64,000 nt of DNA from Bradyrhizobium tropiciagri (GCF_001189845.1 NZ_LFLZ01000003.1:62001-126000); one strand, 5' to 3'; numbered from the stretch's first letter, positions 8,686 through 18,206 are shown. Notes: generated by a model not told the origin, from the sequence alone. Translations and numbers: made by a program.

Positions 8686-9377
8686 TGCTCAGGCTCGACA
8701 AGGTCAGCGTCTCGATCGAGGGCGTCCGCGTGCTGCGCAAGGTCAGCTGCGAAATCATCGCGCGCAAGACGACGGTGTTGATCGGCCGCAATGGCGCCGG
8801 CAAGACCACGACGCTTCGCGCGATCATGGGGCTCATCGCGCATGACGAGGGCTCGATCCACCTCGATGCTGACGATCTCGGCAGCCGGCCGGCCTACACG
8901 CGCGCCCGGTCCGGCATCGGATATGCGCCGGAAGATCGCCGGCTGATACCGGAGCTGAGCGTCGAGGAGAACATCCGCCTTCCGGCACTGGCGCTGAACC
9001 TTGCCAAGCCGGAAATCGTTTGCCGGCTGGACGAGATCTATACGCTGCTGCCTGAGCTGCATGTGATGCGGTCCCGGCCTGCGGGCGGCGTTTCCGGCGG
9101 GCAGGGCAAGATGGTTGCGCTGGGCCGTGCGCTGATGGTGGCGCGCAAGGTCCTGTTGCTCGACGAACCCTTCCAGGGGCTGGCGCCGGCCCTGGCGCTC
9201 GATTATGCACGGACGCTCGGTGAGCTGCGCAAGCACCGGCCGGAGCTCGCCCTGCTGATCACGGAATCCTCGCCGGCCCTGCTCGACCGCGTCGCCGATC
9301 GCACGTTGCAGATCGAGCGCGGCGAGATTCTCGTTCCGTCTACCAAGGATGACAAAGCCCATGTTCATGAAGTTTGA
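8685..9377 (+). CDS. ABC transporter ATP-binding protein, LivF type
   Basis: 230 residues. Walker A GRNGAGKTT at 34-42, the LivF-typical 'GIGYAPEDRRLIPELSVEEN' Q-loop region, signature VSGGQGKMVALGRAL, Walker B 'VLLLDEPFQG'. Unlike its LivG-type partner the signature is canonical. Start codon overlaps the preceding stop (TAATG). The next gene begins inside its 3' end. Confidence 0.93.
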   Translation: MLRLDKVSVSIEGVRVLRKVSCEIIARKTTVLIGRNGAGKTTTLRAIMGLIAHDEGSIHLDADDLGSRPAYTRARSGIGYAPEDRRLIPELSVEENIRLPALALNLAKPEIVCRLDEIYTLLPELHVMRSRPAGGVSGGQGKMVALGRALMVARKVLLLDEPFQGLAPALALDYARTLGELRKHRPELALLITESSPALLDRVADRTLQIERGEILVPSTKDDKAHVHEV

Positions 9378-10044
9378 CCGCCTCGCGAAGGATCGGACCG
9401 ATCACGTCGGCGTCGAAATCGAATCGCTCGTGATCGCGGGCTGGGCGGGCAGGAACGCGACGGCGATCGAGCACCACATTGAGGAGCTCGCCGCGCTCGG
9501 AATCCCGCGCCCGTCGACGACACCGCTCTACTACCGTGTCGCAGCCCAGACGCTGACGCAGGCGGATCGCTTGACCGTGCTCGGTCCGGACAGTTCCGGT
9601 GAGGTCGAGCCCGTCGTGGTCGCCATGGCTGGCGGACTCTGGATCGGAATCGGATCCGATCATACCGATCGCAAGGCGGAAGCCGCAGGTATCGCACTTT
9701 CGAAGCAGCTCTGCGGCAAGCCGGTCGGCCGTCAGCTCTGGTCCTATGCGGATGTCGAGCCGCACTGGGATGAACTGGTGCTTCGCTCGTGGGCGACGAT
9801 CGACGGCAAGCGGGTTCTCTATCAGGAGAGCCCGGTTTCCTCGCTGAGAACGCCGCGCGATCTGATACGCCGCTACGCGAACGCCGACATCCTTCCCGCC
9901 GGGAGCTTGATGTTCTGTGGGACGCCGGGGGCGATCGGCGGAATTCGACCGGCAGCGCGCTTCGAAATGGAGTTGAGCGATCCAGTTCTCGGGCGCTCCC
10001 TAGTCCACGGTTACGACATCGACGTCCTCCCGGTCGTCTCTTGA
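9361..10044 (+). CDS. DUF2848 family protein
   Basis: About 227 residues (231 if the ATG at 9349 is used). The sequence matches the DUF2848 family, distantly related in layout to fumarylacetoacetate-hydrolase-like proteins: 'VIAGWAGRNATAIEHHIEEL' at the N-terminus, 'EPVVVAMAGGLWIGIGSDHTDRKAE' region in the middle, and a C-terminal 'GSLMFCGTPGAIGGI' stretch resembling the FAH-fold glycine loop. I chose 9361 because an AAGGA lies upstream of it and the start overlaps the ATPase stop by 17 bp. DUF2848 genes commonly sit beside Liv importers and amidases; the reaction is not known to me. A hydrolase on the imported compound is the likeliest role. Confidence 0.87.
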   Translation: MFMKFDRLAKDRTDHVGVEIESLVIAGWAGRNATAIEHHIEELAALGIPRPSTTPLYYRVAAQTLTQADRLTVLGPDSSGEVEPVVVAMAGGLWIGIGSDHTDRKAEAAGIALSKQLCGKPVGRQLWSYADVEPHWDELVLRSWATIDGKRVLYQESPVSSLRTPRDLIRRYANADILPAGSLMFCGTPGAIGGIRPAARFEMELSDPVLGRSLVHGYDIDVLPVVS

Positions 10045-10074
10045 CCACCAACGTCCGGTGAGGAGCGTCGACCA

Positions 10075-11403
10075 ATGACGTTAGCACATGACCAATCTCA
10101 ACCCACCGCCGTGGCACGATTGGAAGCCGCATTGACGCGCGCGCAATCATCTGACGCGGCGAATGCCTTCACCGCCCTGTTCGAGGAGAGCGCCCGGTGC
10201 GAGGCCGAAGCCGCCGATCGGCGCGCCGCTGCTGGGACGACGCGTGGCCCGCTCGACGGTCGCATTGTCTCGGTCAAGGCTCTGTTCGATGTTGCCGGCA
10301 CCGTGACGAGCTCCGGTTCCGCCGTCCTGCGCGCTTTGCCTCCCGCCGCTGAAGACGCGCTGGTCGTGAAGCGTTTGCGCGCGGCGGGAGCCGTGATTAT
10401 CGGCAAGACGCAGATGACCGAGTTTGCTTTTTCCGCGCTCGGCACCAACCCGAACGACGGGGTGCCCGGCAACCCCCGGGACCGCCGGCGCGCTCCGGGA
10501 GGATCCTCGTCAGGGGCTGTCGTCTCGGTCGTCGACGGTATGGCCGACATCGCCATCGGGAGCGACACCGGAGGGTCGATCCGAATTCCGGCAGCGCTGT
10601 CGGGTGCAACCGGCTTCAAGCCGACGAGCGGCTTCGTGCCCACCGCCGGCGCGTTCTCGCTGTCGTCGAGCCTCGATACCATCGGTCCGATTGCCTCGAG
10701 CGTTGCGGACTGCTTCGTGGCCGATCAGGTGCTTTCGGGTGGCGACGTGGCGTCGCGGCCGCAGCTTGCGTCTCCCTACACCTTTCGGCTCACTATCGCT
10801 CGCGGCCGCCTGTTTCACGGTTGCGAGCCGGAGGTGCTTGGCGCGTTCGAGAATGCCGTCGAGCGGCTTCGATCGGGTGGCTTGCAGATCGCGGATGGAT
10901 CGATCGAGACGGCTCTCGACAATGTCGCAGAGATCGACAGCATCGGCACTTTTCCGTCGATCGAGGTCGGCGCTACGCTGCGCAGTCTGGGGCTATCGAG
11001 CCTGGATGGGGTTGATCCGAAAACCCGCGTTCGAATCGAGGCGGGCGCCGGCATCCTCGGTATCGACTATGTGCGCATGGTGCGGCTGCGGGAAGCGGCC
11101 ATCCGGTCCTTCGAGCAGTCGTTCGGCAATGACGAGGTTTTCATCCTGCCGACGACGCCGATCCGCGCGCCGCTGCTGTCGTCGGTCGAGGAGGACAGTG
11201 CGTTTCATCGAGCCAATGGTCTGGTGCTGCGCAATCCACGGGTGGCCAATCTGCTCGATTGTCCGTCGATCTCGTTGCCGCTGCCGCTCGATGGTCTTCC
11301 CGTCGGCCTGATGCTGATCGGCCGCAGGAATGCCGACCGGCGCTTGCTGGAGATCGCGTACAGCGTGGAAGCAATGCTGCGTGGCCATTCGGATACCGTT
11401 TAG
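10075..11403 (+). CDS. Amidase (amidase signature family)
   Basis: 442 residues. The Ser-cisSer-Lys triad is complete: K68 in 'GRIVSVKALFD', S144 in 'PGGSSSG' and S168 in 'GSDTGGSIRIPA', with the 24-residue spacing between the two serines usual for the family. It hydrolyses a C-N amide bond of a carboxamide or related substrate; family members include GatA-like, aryl-acylamidase, and allophanate- or mandelamide-type enzymes, and the sequence alone does not choose between them. Being the last gene of the Liv-importer operon, it probably acts on the imported compound. No signal peptide, so cytoplasmic. Confidence 0.93.
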   Translation: MTLAHDQSQPTAVARLEAALTRAQSSDAANAFTALFEESARCEAEAADRRAAAGTTRGPLDGRIVSVKALFDVAGTVTSSGSAVLRALPPAAEDALVVKRLRAAGAVIIGKTQMTEFAFSALGTNPNDGVPGNPRDRRRAPGGSSSGAVVSVVDGMADIAIGSDTGGSIRIPAALSGATGFKPTSGFVPTAGAFSLSSSLDTIGPIASSVADCFVADQVLSGGDVASRPQLASPYTFRLTIARGRLFHGCEPEVLGAFENAVERLRSGGLQIADGSIETALDNVAEIDSIGTFPSIEVGATLRSLGLSSLDGVDPKTRVRIEAGAGILGIDYVRMVRLREAAIRSFEQSFGNDEVFILPTTPIRAPLLSSVEEDSAFHRANGLVLRNPRVANLLDCPSISLPLPLDGLPVGLMLIGRRNADRRLLEIAYSVEAMLRGHSDTV

Positions 11404-11650
11404 GACTTTCGACCGCCGCATCCGTTTGAACGAAGAGGTTGTGCAAAAGCGCGCGTGAAGCTGTAGCTTGCCGATTGTCGATATCGGGCATGGGTGCCGA
11501 AGCAGGGCGCTTCTGCGGCGGTGACCAATAGCGGGTTTGCGATGCGGCAGAACCATGTTGCCGATAGCCGCGATATCGTGCGCCAATCAGCCGATTGCGC
11601 TATGGTTGCGATGTTAAGGTGTCGCCGACGATTGGAGAGGAGCAGCAGTG

Positions 11651-12649
11651 ATGGCCGTGTCGACCTCGTTCATCGCAGGTCGTCTGTTCGACGCCAAGCA
11701 CCTGGTTCTTGCGAGCGGTGACCTAGACGAGGTCGTCGACGGATGCAGCAGGATGCTCCGGCCGCACGACCTGGCTATGCGAGGGCGGCGCGCGACGCTC
11801 GCCGCGCGCTTGCATCATCTGCCAATAGGGCCGATGTCGCTCAACCGGCTGCGCTATGGCGGCGATGTCACGGTGGTGCCCGAATTGTCGGAGGAGGGGA
11901 ATTTCCTCGTCACGCTGCCGGTGCAGGGCAGTGCGCAGTTTCGCTGTGGCACGGCGGTAGCCGAGGTGACACCGGGCCACGGCACGATCGTAGGGCCATA
12001 CCGGGAATTTCGCCTCGACATCGATGGCGCGTTCGACCAGATCCTGCTGCGGCTCGACCGCCGGCGGGTCGAGGTGGCCTGCGCGAACCTTCTCGGCCTC
12101 GACAAGGCGATGCCGGTGCATTTCGATCTCGCGTTGCGCGGCGTCCCCGCGTTCTGGCACAAGCTGCTCGAGGCCGCCGCGAGCCTGTCGATGTTCAGTG
12201 AGGCGCTGGCGCATCCGAAGATGCTGGTGCGGCTCGAGGAACTGATCATCGAATCGCTGCTGATAGCGCAGCCGAACAATTTCAGCGGCCCGATCGCTGC
12301 GGCGAATGGGGCAGCGCCGTCGGCGCAGGTGCGCAAGGCGATGGACTATATGCGGGAGCACATCGCCGATGCGGTCAGCCTGGGGCAGGTCGCGCGGCAC
12401 TGCGGGCTCAGCCTGCGCAGCCTGCAGACCGGATTCCAGCGCGATCTCGGGACGTCGCCGAGCCGATGGCTGCGCGCGCAACGGCTCGACCGGGTGCACG
12501 CCATTCTGTTGTCATCCGAACCCGGCAGTGTTGCGGTGACCGACGTCGCGCTGCAATGCGGCTTCTTTCACCTCGGCGATTTCTCGGCGCGGTTCAAGGA
12601 ACGGTTCGGCGAGAAGCCGTCCGTCGTGCTGGCAAAACGCCGCTCGTAG
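11651..12649 (+). CDS. AraC family transcriptional regulator (paralogue of the 307-1302 regulator)
   Basis: 332 residues from the ATG at 11651 (an adjacent GTG at 11648 is possible; GGAGAGGAG lies just upstream). It has an N-terminal sensor domain with 'DLDEVVDGCSRMLRPHDL', then a C-terminal AraC double helix-turn-helix with 'VSLGQVARHCGLSLRSLQTG' and 'VAVTDVALQCGFFHLGDFSA'. Full-length similarity to the regulator at 307-1302 indicates duplication; the pair bracket the monooxygenase/importer/amidase cluster. It precedes the SphA-like porin and hydrolase genes in the same direction and may activate them or the cluster upstream. Confidence 0.93.
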   Translation: MAVSTSFIAGRLFDAKHLVLASGDLDEVVDGCSRMLRPHDLAMRGRRATLAARLHHLPIGPMSLNRLRYGGDVTVVPELSEEGNFLVTLPVQGSAQFRCGTAVAEVTPGHGTIVGPYREFRLDIDGAFDQILLRLDRRRVEVACANLLGLDKAMPVHFDLALRGVPAFWHKLLEAAASLSMFSEALAHPKMLVRLEELIIESLLIAQPNNFSGPIAAANGAAPSAQVRKAMDYMREHIADAVSLGQVARHCGLSLRSLQTGFQRDLGTSPSRWLRAQRLDRVHAILLSSEPGSVAVTDVALQCGFFHLGDFSARFKERFGEKPSVVLAKRRS

Positions 12650-12798
12650 CGCCGCGTGTCCACGAAAATTTTCGCGATTCCAATAGCCGTCTTCGCGCGT
12701 GCGATAGCGCCGCGCCGCCCTCCGTCCAACATTCCAGCCAACGAAACCTGCCGCCGCCGTCCGGTGATGAGAGCAGGAGGCATTGGATCGGAGGGGAC

Positions 12799-13796
12799 AT
12801 GTTTTCTACAGGGATATTTACCACAGGATTGACGGTCGGCCTGGCGATGGCTTGCACGCAGGCCTCTGCGTTCGAGGCCGGCTATATCGGCTCAGCGCAG
12901 AAGCCGGGCCTTGTACTTGGAAATGCCGCGATCACGCCGCCGGCCGGCCTCTACATGTTCGATCAGGCGGTGGCCTATTCGGGATCGATCGTCGGTCCGG
13001 GCGCGCCCACCGCCGCGGGCGGCGGCAAGACCTCCGTTCACATCGCGGCCGGGGCCGCAGGATTGCTCTGGGTACCCGGATGGACGGTATTCGGCGCAAC
13101 CTACGATGCGGTGATCGTGCAACCGTTCATGATGCTCGACGTCGGCTCGCCGGCGAACGTCAATCCGCTCGGCATGCACAATACGTTCCTGGCGCCGGCG
13201 GAGCTGAGCTGGAAGCTCGGCGACAGCGGCGTGTACGTCAAGTCGGGTTTCGGCATGTGGATGCCGACCGGCACCACCTCAGGCCCGAACGGGCTTGGAA
13301 ATGTCGGCGCGCCTGGTGGACCTTCCAGCCGAACCTCGTCGTCTCCTATTTCAAGGACGGTTGGAATCTCACCGCCAACCTGTTCGAGGAAATCAACACC
13401 GCGAGCTCGGTGACCGGCTACACCAGCGGCAACGTGCTGCATGCTGAATTCACCGCGACCAAAACCATCGGCAACTGGACGTTCGGTCCGGTCGGCTACT
13501 ACGTCGGACAGGTGAGCGACGACAAGTCCAGCGCATTTTATGGCGGGGCGGTCAATCTCAAGCGTTACGACATCTGGGCCGCCGGCGCGCTGGTCGGATA
13601 CAATTTCGGTTCCGCCGCGTTGAGCGTGTGGGCGACGCACGAGCTGTCGGCCAACGTTTCCGGAGGGACGGCAGTGCCCGGCATCGACAGCGCGGCCGTC
13701 TCGCGCGGTTTCACGGTGTTCGCCAACCTGAGCTACCGGCTGTGGGCGCCCGATGCGTCGGCCCCCGCGCCAACGCGTACATCGTTTCGCAAATAG
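12799..13796 (+). pseudogene. SphA/MetA-type outer-membrane protein, split by a one-base frameshift
   Basis: From the ATG at 12799 the frame gives a signal peptide ending 'CTQASA' and the N-terminal half of an outer-membrane beta-barrel of the SphA / phenol-degradation MetA family ('KPGLVLGNAAITPPAGLYMF'). At about 13312-13314 the frame breaks: after 'GLGNVGAP' the family sequence resumes one frame over as 'WWTFQPNLVVSYFKDGWNLT' and runs to a normal C-terminal 'FANLSYRLW' strand and stop at 13796. Adding one base after the CC at 13312-13313 restores an uninterrupted 332-residue protein. Such proteins sit beside aromatic or hydrocarbon catabolic genes and are thought to aid outer-membrane uptake. 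Either a recent inactivation or a sequence error. Confidence 0.85.
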
Positions 13797-13881
13797 CAGC
13801 ATTCGCGTCCGCGCAACGCTCGACACCGCGCTGCGCGGCCGCGCGACCGCACATCGCGCCATCGAAAATTGGAGACCATTG

Positions 13882-14619
13882 ATGTCCTATGCAGTTGAAA
13901 ATTGGGGTGGTGGAGGGGACCGGATCGTCTTTGTCCACGGCAGCCTTGGCGTCGGCGCCGCCGCATTTGGCGAGCAGAAACCGCTTGCCGACACCTTCGC
14001 CCTTGCAGTCATGACCCGCCGCGGCTACGGCGACACCGCGCCGATCGATGCGGTGGATGTCCTTCGCGACGCCGCTGATGTCATCGAGTTGCTCGGCGAC
14101 GGCGCGCATCTGGTCGGCACGTCGATGGGAGGGATGGTTGCGATGAACGCCGCGGGCCGGCGTCCGGACCTCGTGCGTTCGCTCACGGTGATTGAGCCGC
14201 CGGCCTTTGCGCTGGCGTCCGATCTCGCCCCGGTGCGCCGCGTGGCGGAGGCGATGCGCAAGCATTGGGCCACCGCCGATCGGACGAAGCGCCACGCCTT
14301 CGTGACCGGTTTCCTGGCGGCGCTCGAGATGAACATGCCGATGCCCGATCCGCTTCCCCCGCCGGTTAACGCTGCGGCCGGCGTCCTCGTCACCGAGCGT
14401 CCCTGGAGCGTCGATGTGCCGGTCGGCGCGGTCGCCGAGGCGCGCTTCCCGAAGCTCGTCGTCACCGGCGGCTGGAGCGAAGCGTTTGACAGCATCAGCG
14501 GGCGGCTCGCTGACCTGTTCAACGTCGAATGCCACTGCCTGCAAGGTGCCGGTCACGCGGTCCAGAAGGTTGGCGAGCCCTTCAACGCGCTGCTGCGGCG
14601 GCACATTGCGTCCGCCTGA
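13882..14619 (+). CDS. Alpha/beta hydrolase
   Basis: 245 residues. Oxyanion motif 'IVFVHGSLG' near residue 15, nucleophile elbow GTSMGG with S81, and a C-terminal 'LQGAGHAVQK' supplying the catalytic His near residue 225. No signal peptide, so cytoplasmic. It follows the SphA-like gene by 85 bp and precedes a SnoaL-like gene by 40 bp, consistent with a small catabolic operon under the upstream AraC regulator. Substrate not predictable; esterase or C-C bond hydrolase are both possible. Confidence 0.9.
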   Translation: MSYAVENWGGGGDRIVFVHGSLGVGAAAFGEQKPLADTFALAVMTRRGYGDTAPIDAVDVLRDAADVIELLGDGAHLVGTSMGGMVAMNAAGRRPDLVRSLTVIEPPAFALASDLAPVRRVAEAMRKHWATADRTKRHAFVTGFLAALEMNMPMPDPLPPPVNAAAGVLVTERPWSVDVPVGAVAEARFPKLVVTGGWSEAFDSISGRLADLFNVECHCLQGAGHAVQKVGEPFNALLRRHIASA

Positions 14620-14659
14620 ATCCGTTCATTCAAATACTTAAACCCAAGGGAGACTATCG

Positions 14660-15103
14660 ATGACCATCACGACCGAAGACAAGATCGACATCCAGGAACT
14701 CACCGCGCGCACCTATATCGGGCTCGACAGCGAGGATGCCGGCGGGTTCGCCTCCGGCTTTGCCGACGACGGCGTCTTCGTCGCCCCCTACGGCGAGTTC
14801 GTCGGTCCCGCCGCAGTGAAGGAATTCATCACCAAGCACATCGCGGCCGGCAAGGAAGACGGCGTGCGGCACTTCCTTACCAACCACGTCGTCGATGCCC
14901 ACGAGGAGGGGGCACGCTATCGCTTCTACATCACCAAGATGAACATCGCGACCGGGCCGGTTGCAATCGCCACCGCGGGCGGCGATTGCATCGTGAAGCG
15001 GACGGGTCAGGGCTGGCGCTTCAAGCGCTTTCAGTTGACGATCGACCCGGCGATGTTCGGCGACGCCAAGCCGGTGGTCGCACCGGTCGCCAAGAGCGCG
15101 TGA
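14660..15103 (+). CDS. SnoaL/NTF2-like protein
   Basis: 147 residues with the cone-shaped NTF2/SnoaL-like fold pattern: N-terminal helix 'DIQELTARTYIGLDSEDAGG', 'FADDGVFVAPYGEFVG', and the closing strand 'GWRFKRFQLTIDPAMFG'. Members include small isomerases, dehydratases, polyketide cyclases and the small subunits of ring-hydroxylating dioxygenases. Last gene of the hydrolase unit, with SD AAGGGAG upstream. Function not assigned further. Confidence 0.87.
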   Translation: MTITTEDKIDIQELTARTYIGLDSEDAGGFASGFADDGVFVAPYGEFVGPAAVKEFITKHIAAGKEDGVRHFLTNHVVDAHEEGARYRFYITKMNIATGPVAIATAGGDCIVKRTGQGWRFKRFQLTIDPAMFGDAKPVVAPVAKSA

Positions 15104-15227
15104 CGGTATCAATTAGCAGGGTCTTGCTCGGCGGGCCGATGAAGCAGCTTTGGGCACTGGCATTAGCGGTTCACACGAAAGGCCGTCGAATCCACGGCGG
15201 CCGCGAAAGTTGGCGACGCCGCAACGA

Positions 15228-17537
15228 TCACGCCGGGACGTCGATATGGTCCGGCGCAAGGCCCGCCCGGTGACGCTCATGCATCGCGGTGTAGGCGGCC
15301 TCGACATGCCGGGCGAAACGTTTGGTATCGAACAGCGGTGCCGTCAGCCGATTGGCCGCCAGCCTGGTTTTGAGCGCCGCGAGCCTCGAAGGATGGGTCG
15401 CAAGATCGACCGCCATCTGCTCGTAAGCTTCCGGCGATTCCGCAATCAGCTCGGGCAGACCGGTCGCATGGAGCAGGCTCGCCCCGACCCGACTGGCAAA
15501 CGTATCGCCGAGAATGGTCAGCACCGGCAGGCCGGCCCATAGCGCGTCGCTGGCGGTCGTGTGGGCGTTGTAGGGAGTATTGTCGAGGAACAGGCCGGCG
15601 AGGCGATGGCGTGCAAGATGGTCGGGCATCGATATGCGCTGTGCAAAGACAAGGCGCTTCGCCGCGACGCCACGCGCGACCGCTTCCTTTCGCAGATTTG
15701 CGGCAGACTCGGCGCTGGCTTCGAGCAGCCACAACATGCTGCCCTCGACGCGGCCGAGAATCCTCATCCACCGATCGAACATCTGCGGGTTGATCTTGTA
15801 GTTGTTGTTGAAGCAACAAAACACGAAGCCGGTCGGGGCCAGCCCAACCTCGCCGCGCGTGAACATACGTTCGGCAATGGCGCGCTTGTCGTCGTTGGCC
15901 TGATAGCTGTCGGGCAGAGCGACCACCTTTTCGCTGTAGAATTCGCGATGGTGCTCCGGGATCACGGTGCGATCGGCGATGATGTAGTCGATGAACGGGG
16001 CACCGAGTGTTCCCGGGTAACCGAGATAACTGACCTGGATGGGGGCAGGCCGGCGGCCAAGGACTCTGGTGCGGGATCCCCCGGTGAAGCCTTTCAGATC
16101 GACCAGGATGTCGATTTCCAATCGTTTGATCAGGTCGGCGACCGCATCGTCGTTCATGTCCCCGACCTCGACAAATCGATCGAACGACGCCTCCAGCCGT
16201 CGACGCATCTCCGTGGGGTCTTTGGGCGACCATGAGATTGCCACCGTCTCGAATTTCGACCGGTCGTGGCACTCGAACAGCCCTGCCATCAAATGCGACG
16301 TCGCGTGGTTGCAAAAATCCGACGAGAAATAACCGATGCGAATTCGATCGTGATGGTAGCGCTCGCCCCGCCAGCGCTGTCTTTCAGACGGCGGATGGTT
16401 CTTCGCGGTCCATCGCGTGGCGCATAGCAGCTGGTCGGCGGCCGATGAAGGCACGCTACAAAACAGAAACGGCGCCGCCGTCGCGTCCCGATTCCTGATC
16501 GCATCGATCAGTTGGTCGCACTCGGCGTCAAAGTTGGCCCAGTCGCAAATGTGAGATTTGGCGTGCAGGCGATAGCCTTCGATGTCGGCCTGGTCCGACT
16601 GCAGCGCTACGGCCTTGTCATAGGCCGCGAGTGCCTCCTGGTAGCGTGCCAGCATGGATAGAACCTTGCCGCGGTTGGCGTAGGCGGCCGCATCGTCGCC
16701 TTTGTGCTGGATCGCCTTGTCGATACTGGCGAGCGCCGCCTCATGATCCCTGAGCTTGAGCAGCGCCGTGCCGCGGTTGTTGTAGGCCTCGCCATAGTCG
16801 GGCCGCAGTGCGATCGCTTTGTCGTAACTTGCGACTGCCTCTTCGAGACGATCCAGTTTGATCAGCACGTTGCCGCGGTTGTAACACGCGCCGGCAATTC
16901 CAGGCGCCCGGTCGTAGCTGGCGAGCGCATCATCGAACCTTTCGAGGTCATTGAGCACGTTGCCGCGATCATTGTGCGCACCGGTATCGTTGGGCTTGAG
17001 CGCAATCGCCCTGTCCAGGCTCGCCAGGGCCGCCTCGAGCCGCCCGAGCTTTCTCAGCGCGGCGCCCCTGTTTCGATAGGCATCTGCATGGTTAGGCACC
17101 AGCGCGATCACGCGATCGTAGCTTGCGAGCGCCTCCTCGTGGCGGCCAAGGTCTGCGAGCGTAAGTCCGCGATTGTAGAGCGCCGGCGAAAGGTCTTGCT
17201 TCAGCGCGGTCGCCCTGTCGAAGCTCGCGAGCGCTTCGTCGAAGCGACGCAAGGCGCGCAGCGCATTGCCAAGGTTGTTGTGCGCGTCCGCGACGTTGCC
17301 GTTGAGCCTGATCGCGCGCCGGATCAGATCAATGCCGCGCTCGCTGCGGCCGGTCTGCGCGGAAATCAGGCCTAGCAGATGGAGCGCATCGAAGTTGCTT
17401 GGCTGCCGCCGGAGAATGTCTTCATAGATCTTCTCTGCCGCCGCCAACTGCCCCCGCTGATGCAGCGCGAGCGCCTGCGCGAACACGGGCTGAGAGGCGG
17501 TCGAATTGGATTTTTGGGGGTCACCTGTTTCGGGCAT
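15228..17537 (-). CDS. TPR repeat protein with O-GlcNAc-transferase (SPINDLY) domain
   Basis: 769 residues. An N-terminal array of roughly nine 34-residue tetratricopeptide repeats (about residues 20-325; recurrent 'ALASYDRAIALKPD...' units) is fused to a family 41 glycosyltransferase domain (about residues 390-750: 'RIRIGYFSSDFCNHATSHL', 'DILVDLKGFTGGSRTRVLG', 'PIQVSYLGYPGTLGAPFIDY', 'LFLDNTPYNAHTTASDALWAG'). The last block is the UDP-sugar-binding region. Predicted to transfer a sugar from a nucleotide donor to Ser/Thr of proteins or to envelope glycans. Bacterial members are common in rhizobia and their substrates are largely unknown. Single gene, no clear operon partner. Confidence 0.93.
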   Translation of the reverse strand: MPETGDPQKSNSTASQPVFAQALALHQRGQLAAAEKIYEDILRRQPSNFDALHLLGLISAQTGRSERGIDLIRRAIRLNGNVADAHNNLGNALRALRRFDEALASFDRATALKQDLSPALYNRGLTLADLGRHEEALASYDRVIALVPNHADAYRNRGAALRKLGRLEAALASLDRAIALKPNDTGAHNDRGNVLNDLERFDDALASYDRAPGIAGACYNRGNVLIKLDRLEEAVASYDKAIALRPDYGEAYNNRGTALLKLRDHEAALASIDKAIQHKGDDAAAYANRGKVLSMLARYQEALAAYDKAVALQSDQADIEGYRLHAKSHICDWANFDAECDQLIDAIRNRDATAAPFLFCSVPSSAADQLLCATRWTAKNHPPSERQRWRGERYHHDRIRIGYFSSDFCNHATSHLMAGLFECHDRSKFETVAISWSPKDPTEMRRRLEASFDRFVEVGDMNDDAVADLIKRLEIDILVDLKGFTGGSRTRVLGRRPAPIQVSYLGYPGTLGAPFIDYIIADRTVIPEHHREFYSEKVVALPDSYQANDDKRAIAERMFTRGEVGLAPTGFVFCCFNNNYKINPQMFDRWMRILGRVEGSMLWLLEASAESAANLRKEAVARGVAAKRLVFAQRISMPDHLARHRLAGLFLDNTPYNAHTTASDALWAGLPVLTILGDTFASRVGASLLHATGLPELIAESPEAYEQMAVDLATHPSRLAALKTRLAANRLTAPLFDTKRFARHVEAAYTAMHERHRAGLAPDHIDVPA

Positions 17538-17870
17538 CCGACGTCTTCACGCGCTTCCAAAAATTGCAATACCAACCGCATTGCAATCTACCAACGCGGC
17601 TACCGCCGTATAGCAGCAAAAGCGGGCGAATGGCGGATGAGGCCCTGGCCGCCGTCCTCGCTCCCCGCGTCGCTTGAGCATCGCGTGGAGTCGTTGGCCG
17701 GCATTGAATTTCGAAGGTAAGTAGTTGATTTGTACCGGATTTTTGACGAAGCTCGCAGCCCTCTGCCAATGCAGCTACCAGCATTGTCGTGCCTAGCTCG
17801 GTCAGCTCTTTGAAGACCCCTTAGGCGGGTGCGCGCAAACGAAGGTCTGGCCTTTGTTCAGATGGAGGTA
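17538..17870. other. Intergenic region, no gene seen
   Basis: 333 bp upstream of the SPINDLY-like gene. It should contain that gene's promoter on the minus strand. I see no convincing coding frame, hairpin or repeat here. Confidence 0.5.
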
Positions 17871-18185
17871 TCAGTCCGCGATCCTGTCGAAGTCGCACAC
17901 CATGAGCGCGGTTTCGGCAAGGCTGACGATATCCACCCGCAAGTCCGTGGTGGTCCCCTGACCGATAATGCCTTGCAGGGTCAGTTCTCCCCGTAGTGCT
18001 TCGATCATCCGCCTGATGCGTCGCTGGTACTTGGTGCTAGAGCGTTCGTCGTCGTGACTTAACATGTGGCGGTCTGCAATTTGCTTCTTATCGGTGAATC
18101 GCCGGGGGCAAATTGAGATGTCCAACATGGGCGTCGATTCCCGGAAAGGTGCTGTCGGACCGATTTGACGGTGATTTTTGGACAC
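17871..18185 (-). CDS. Hypothetical protein
   Basis: A 104-residue frame just downstream of the acyl-CoA ligase on the same strand (21 bp between them). It has no motif I recognise. The segment 'LTLQGIIGQGTTTDLRVDIVSLAETAL' could form a compact alpha/beta domain. The start is uncertain: a second in-frame ATG at 18128 would shorten it to about 85 residues. Codon use is less GC-biased than its neighbours, so it may not be a real gene. Confidence 0.35.
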   Translation of the reverse strand: MSKNHRQIGPTAPFRESTPMLDISICPRRFTDKKQIADRHMLSHDDERSSTKYQRRIRRMIEALRGELTLQGIIGQGTTTDLRVDIVSLAETALMVCDFDRIAD

Positions 18186-18206
18186 GGGCCGACCGGGATT
18201 TCCAAG

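Noticed and set aside
15104..15227. Open frame across the gap between the SnoaL-like gene and the SPINDLY-like gene
   Set aside because: Short, out of family, and overlapping a strongly supported gene in another frame.
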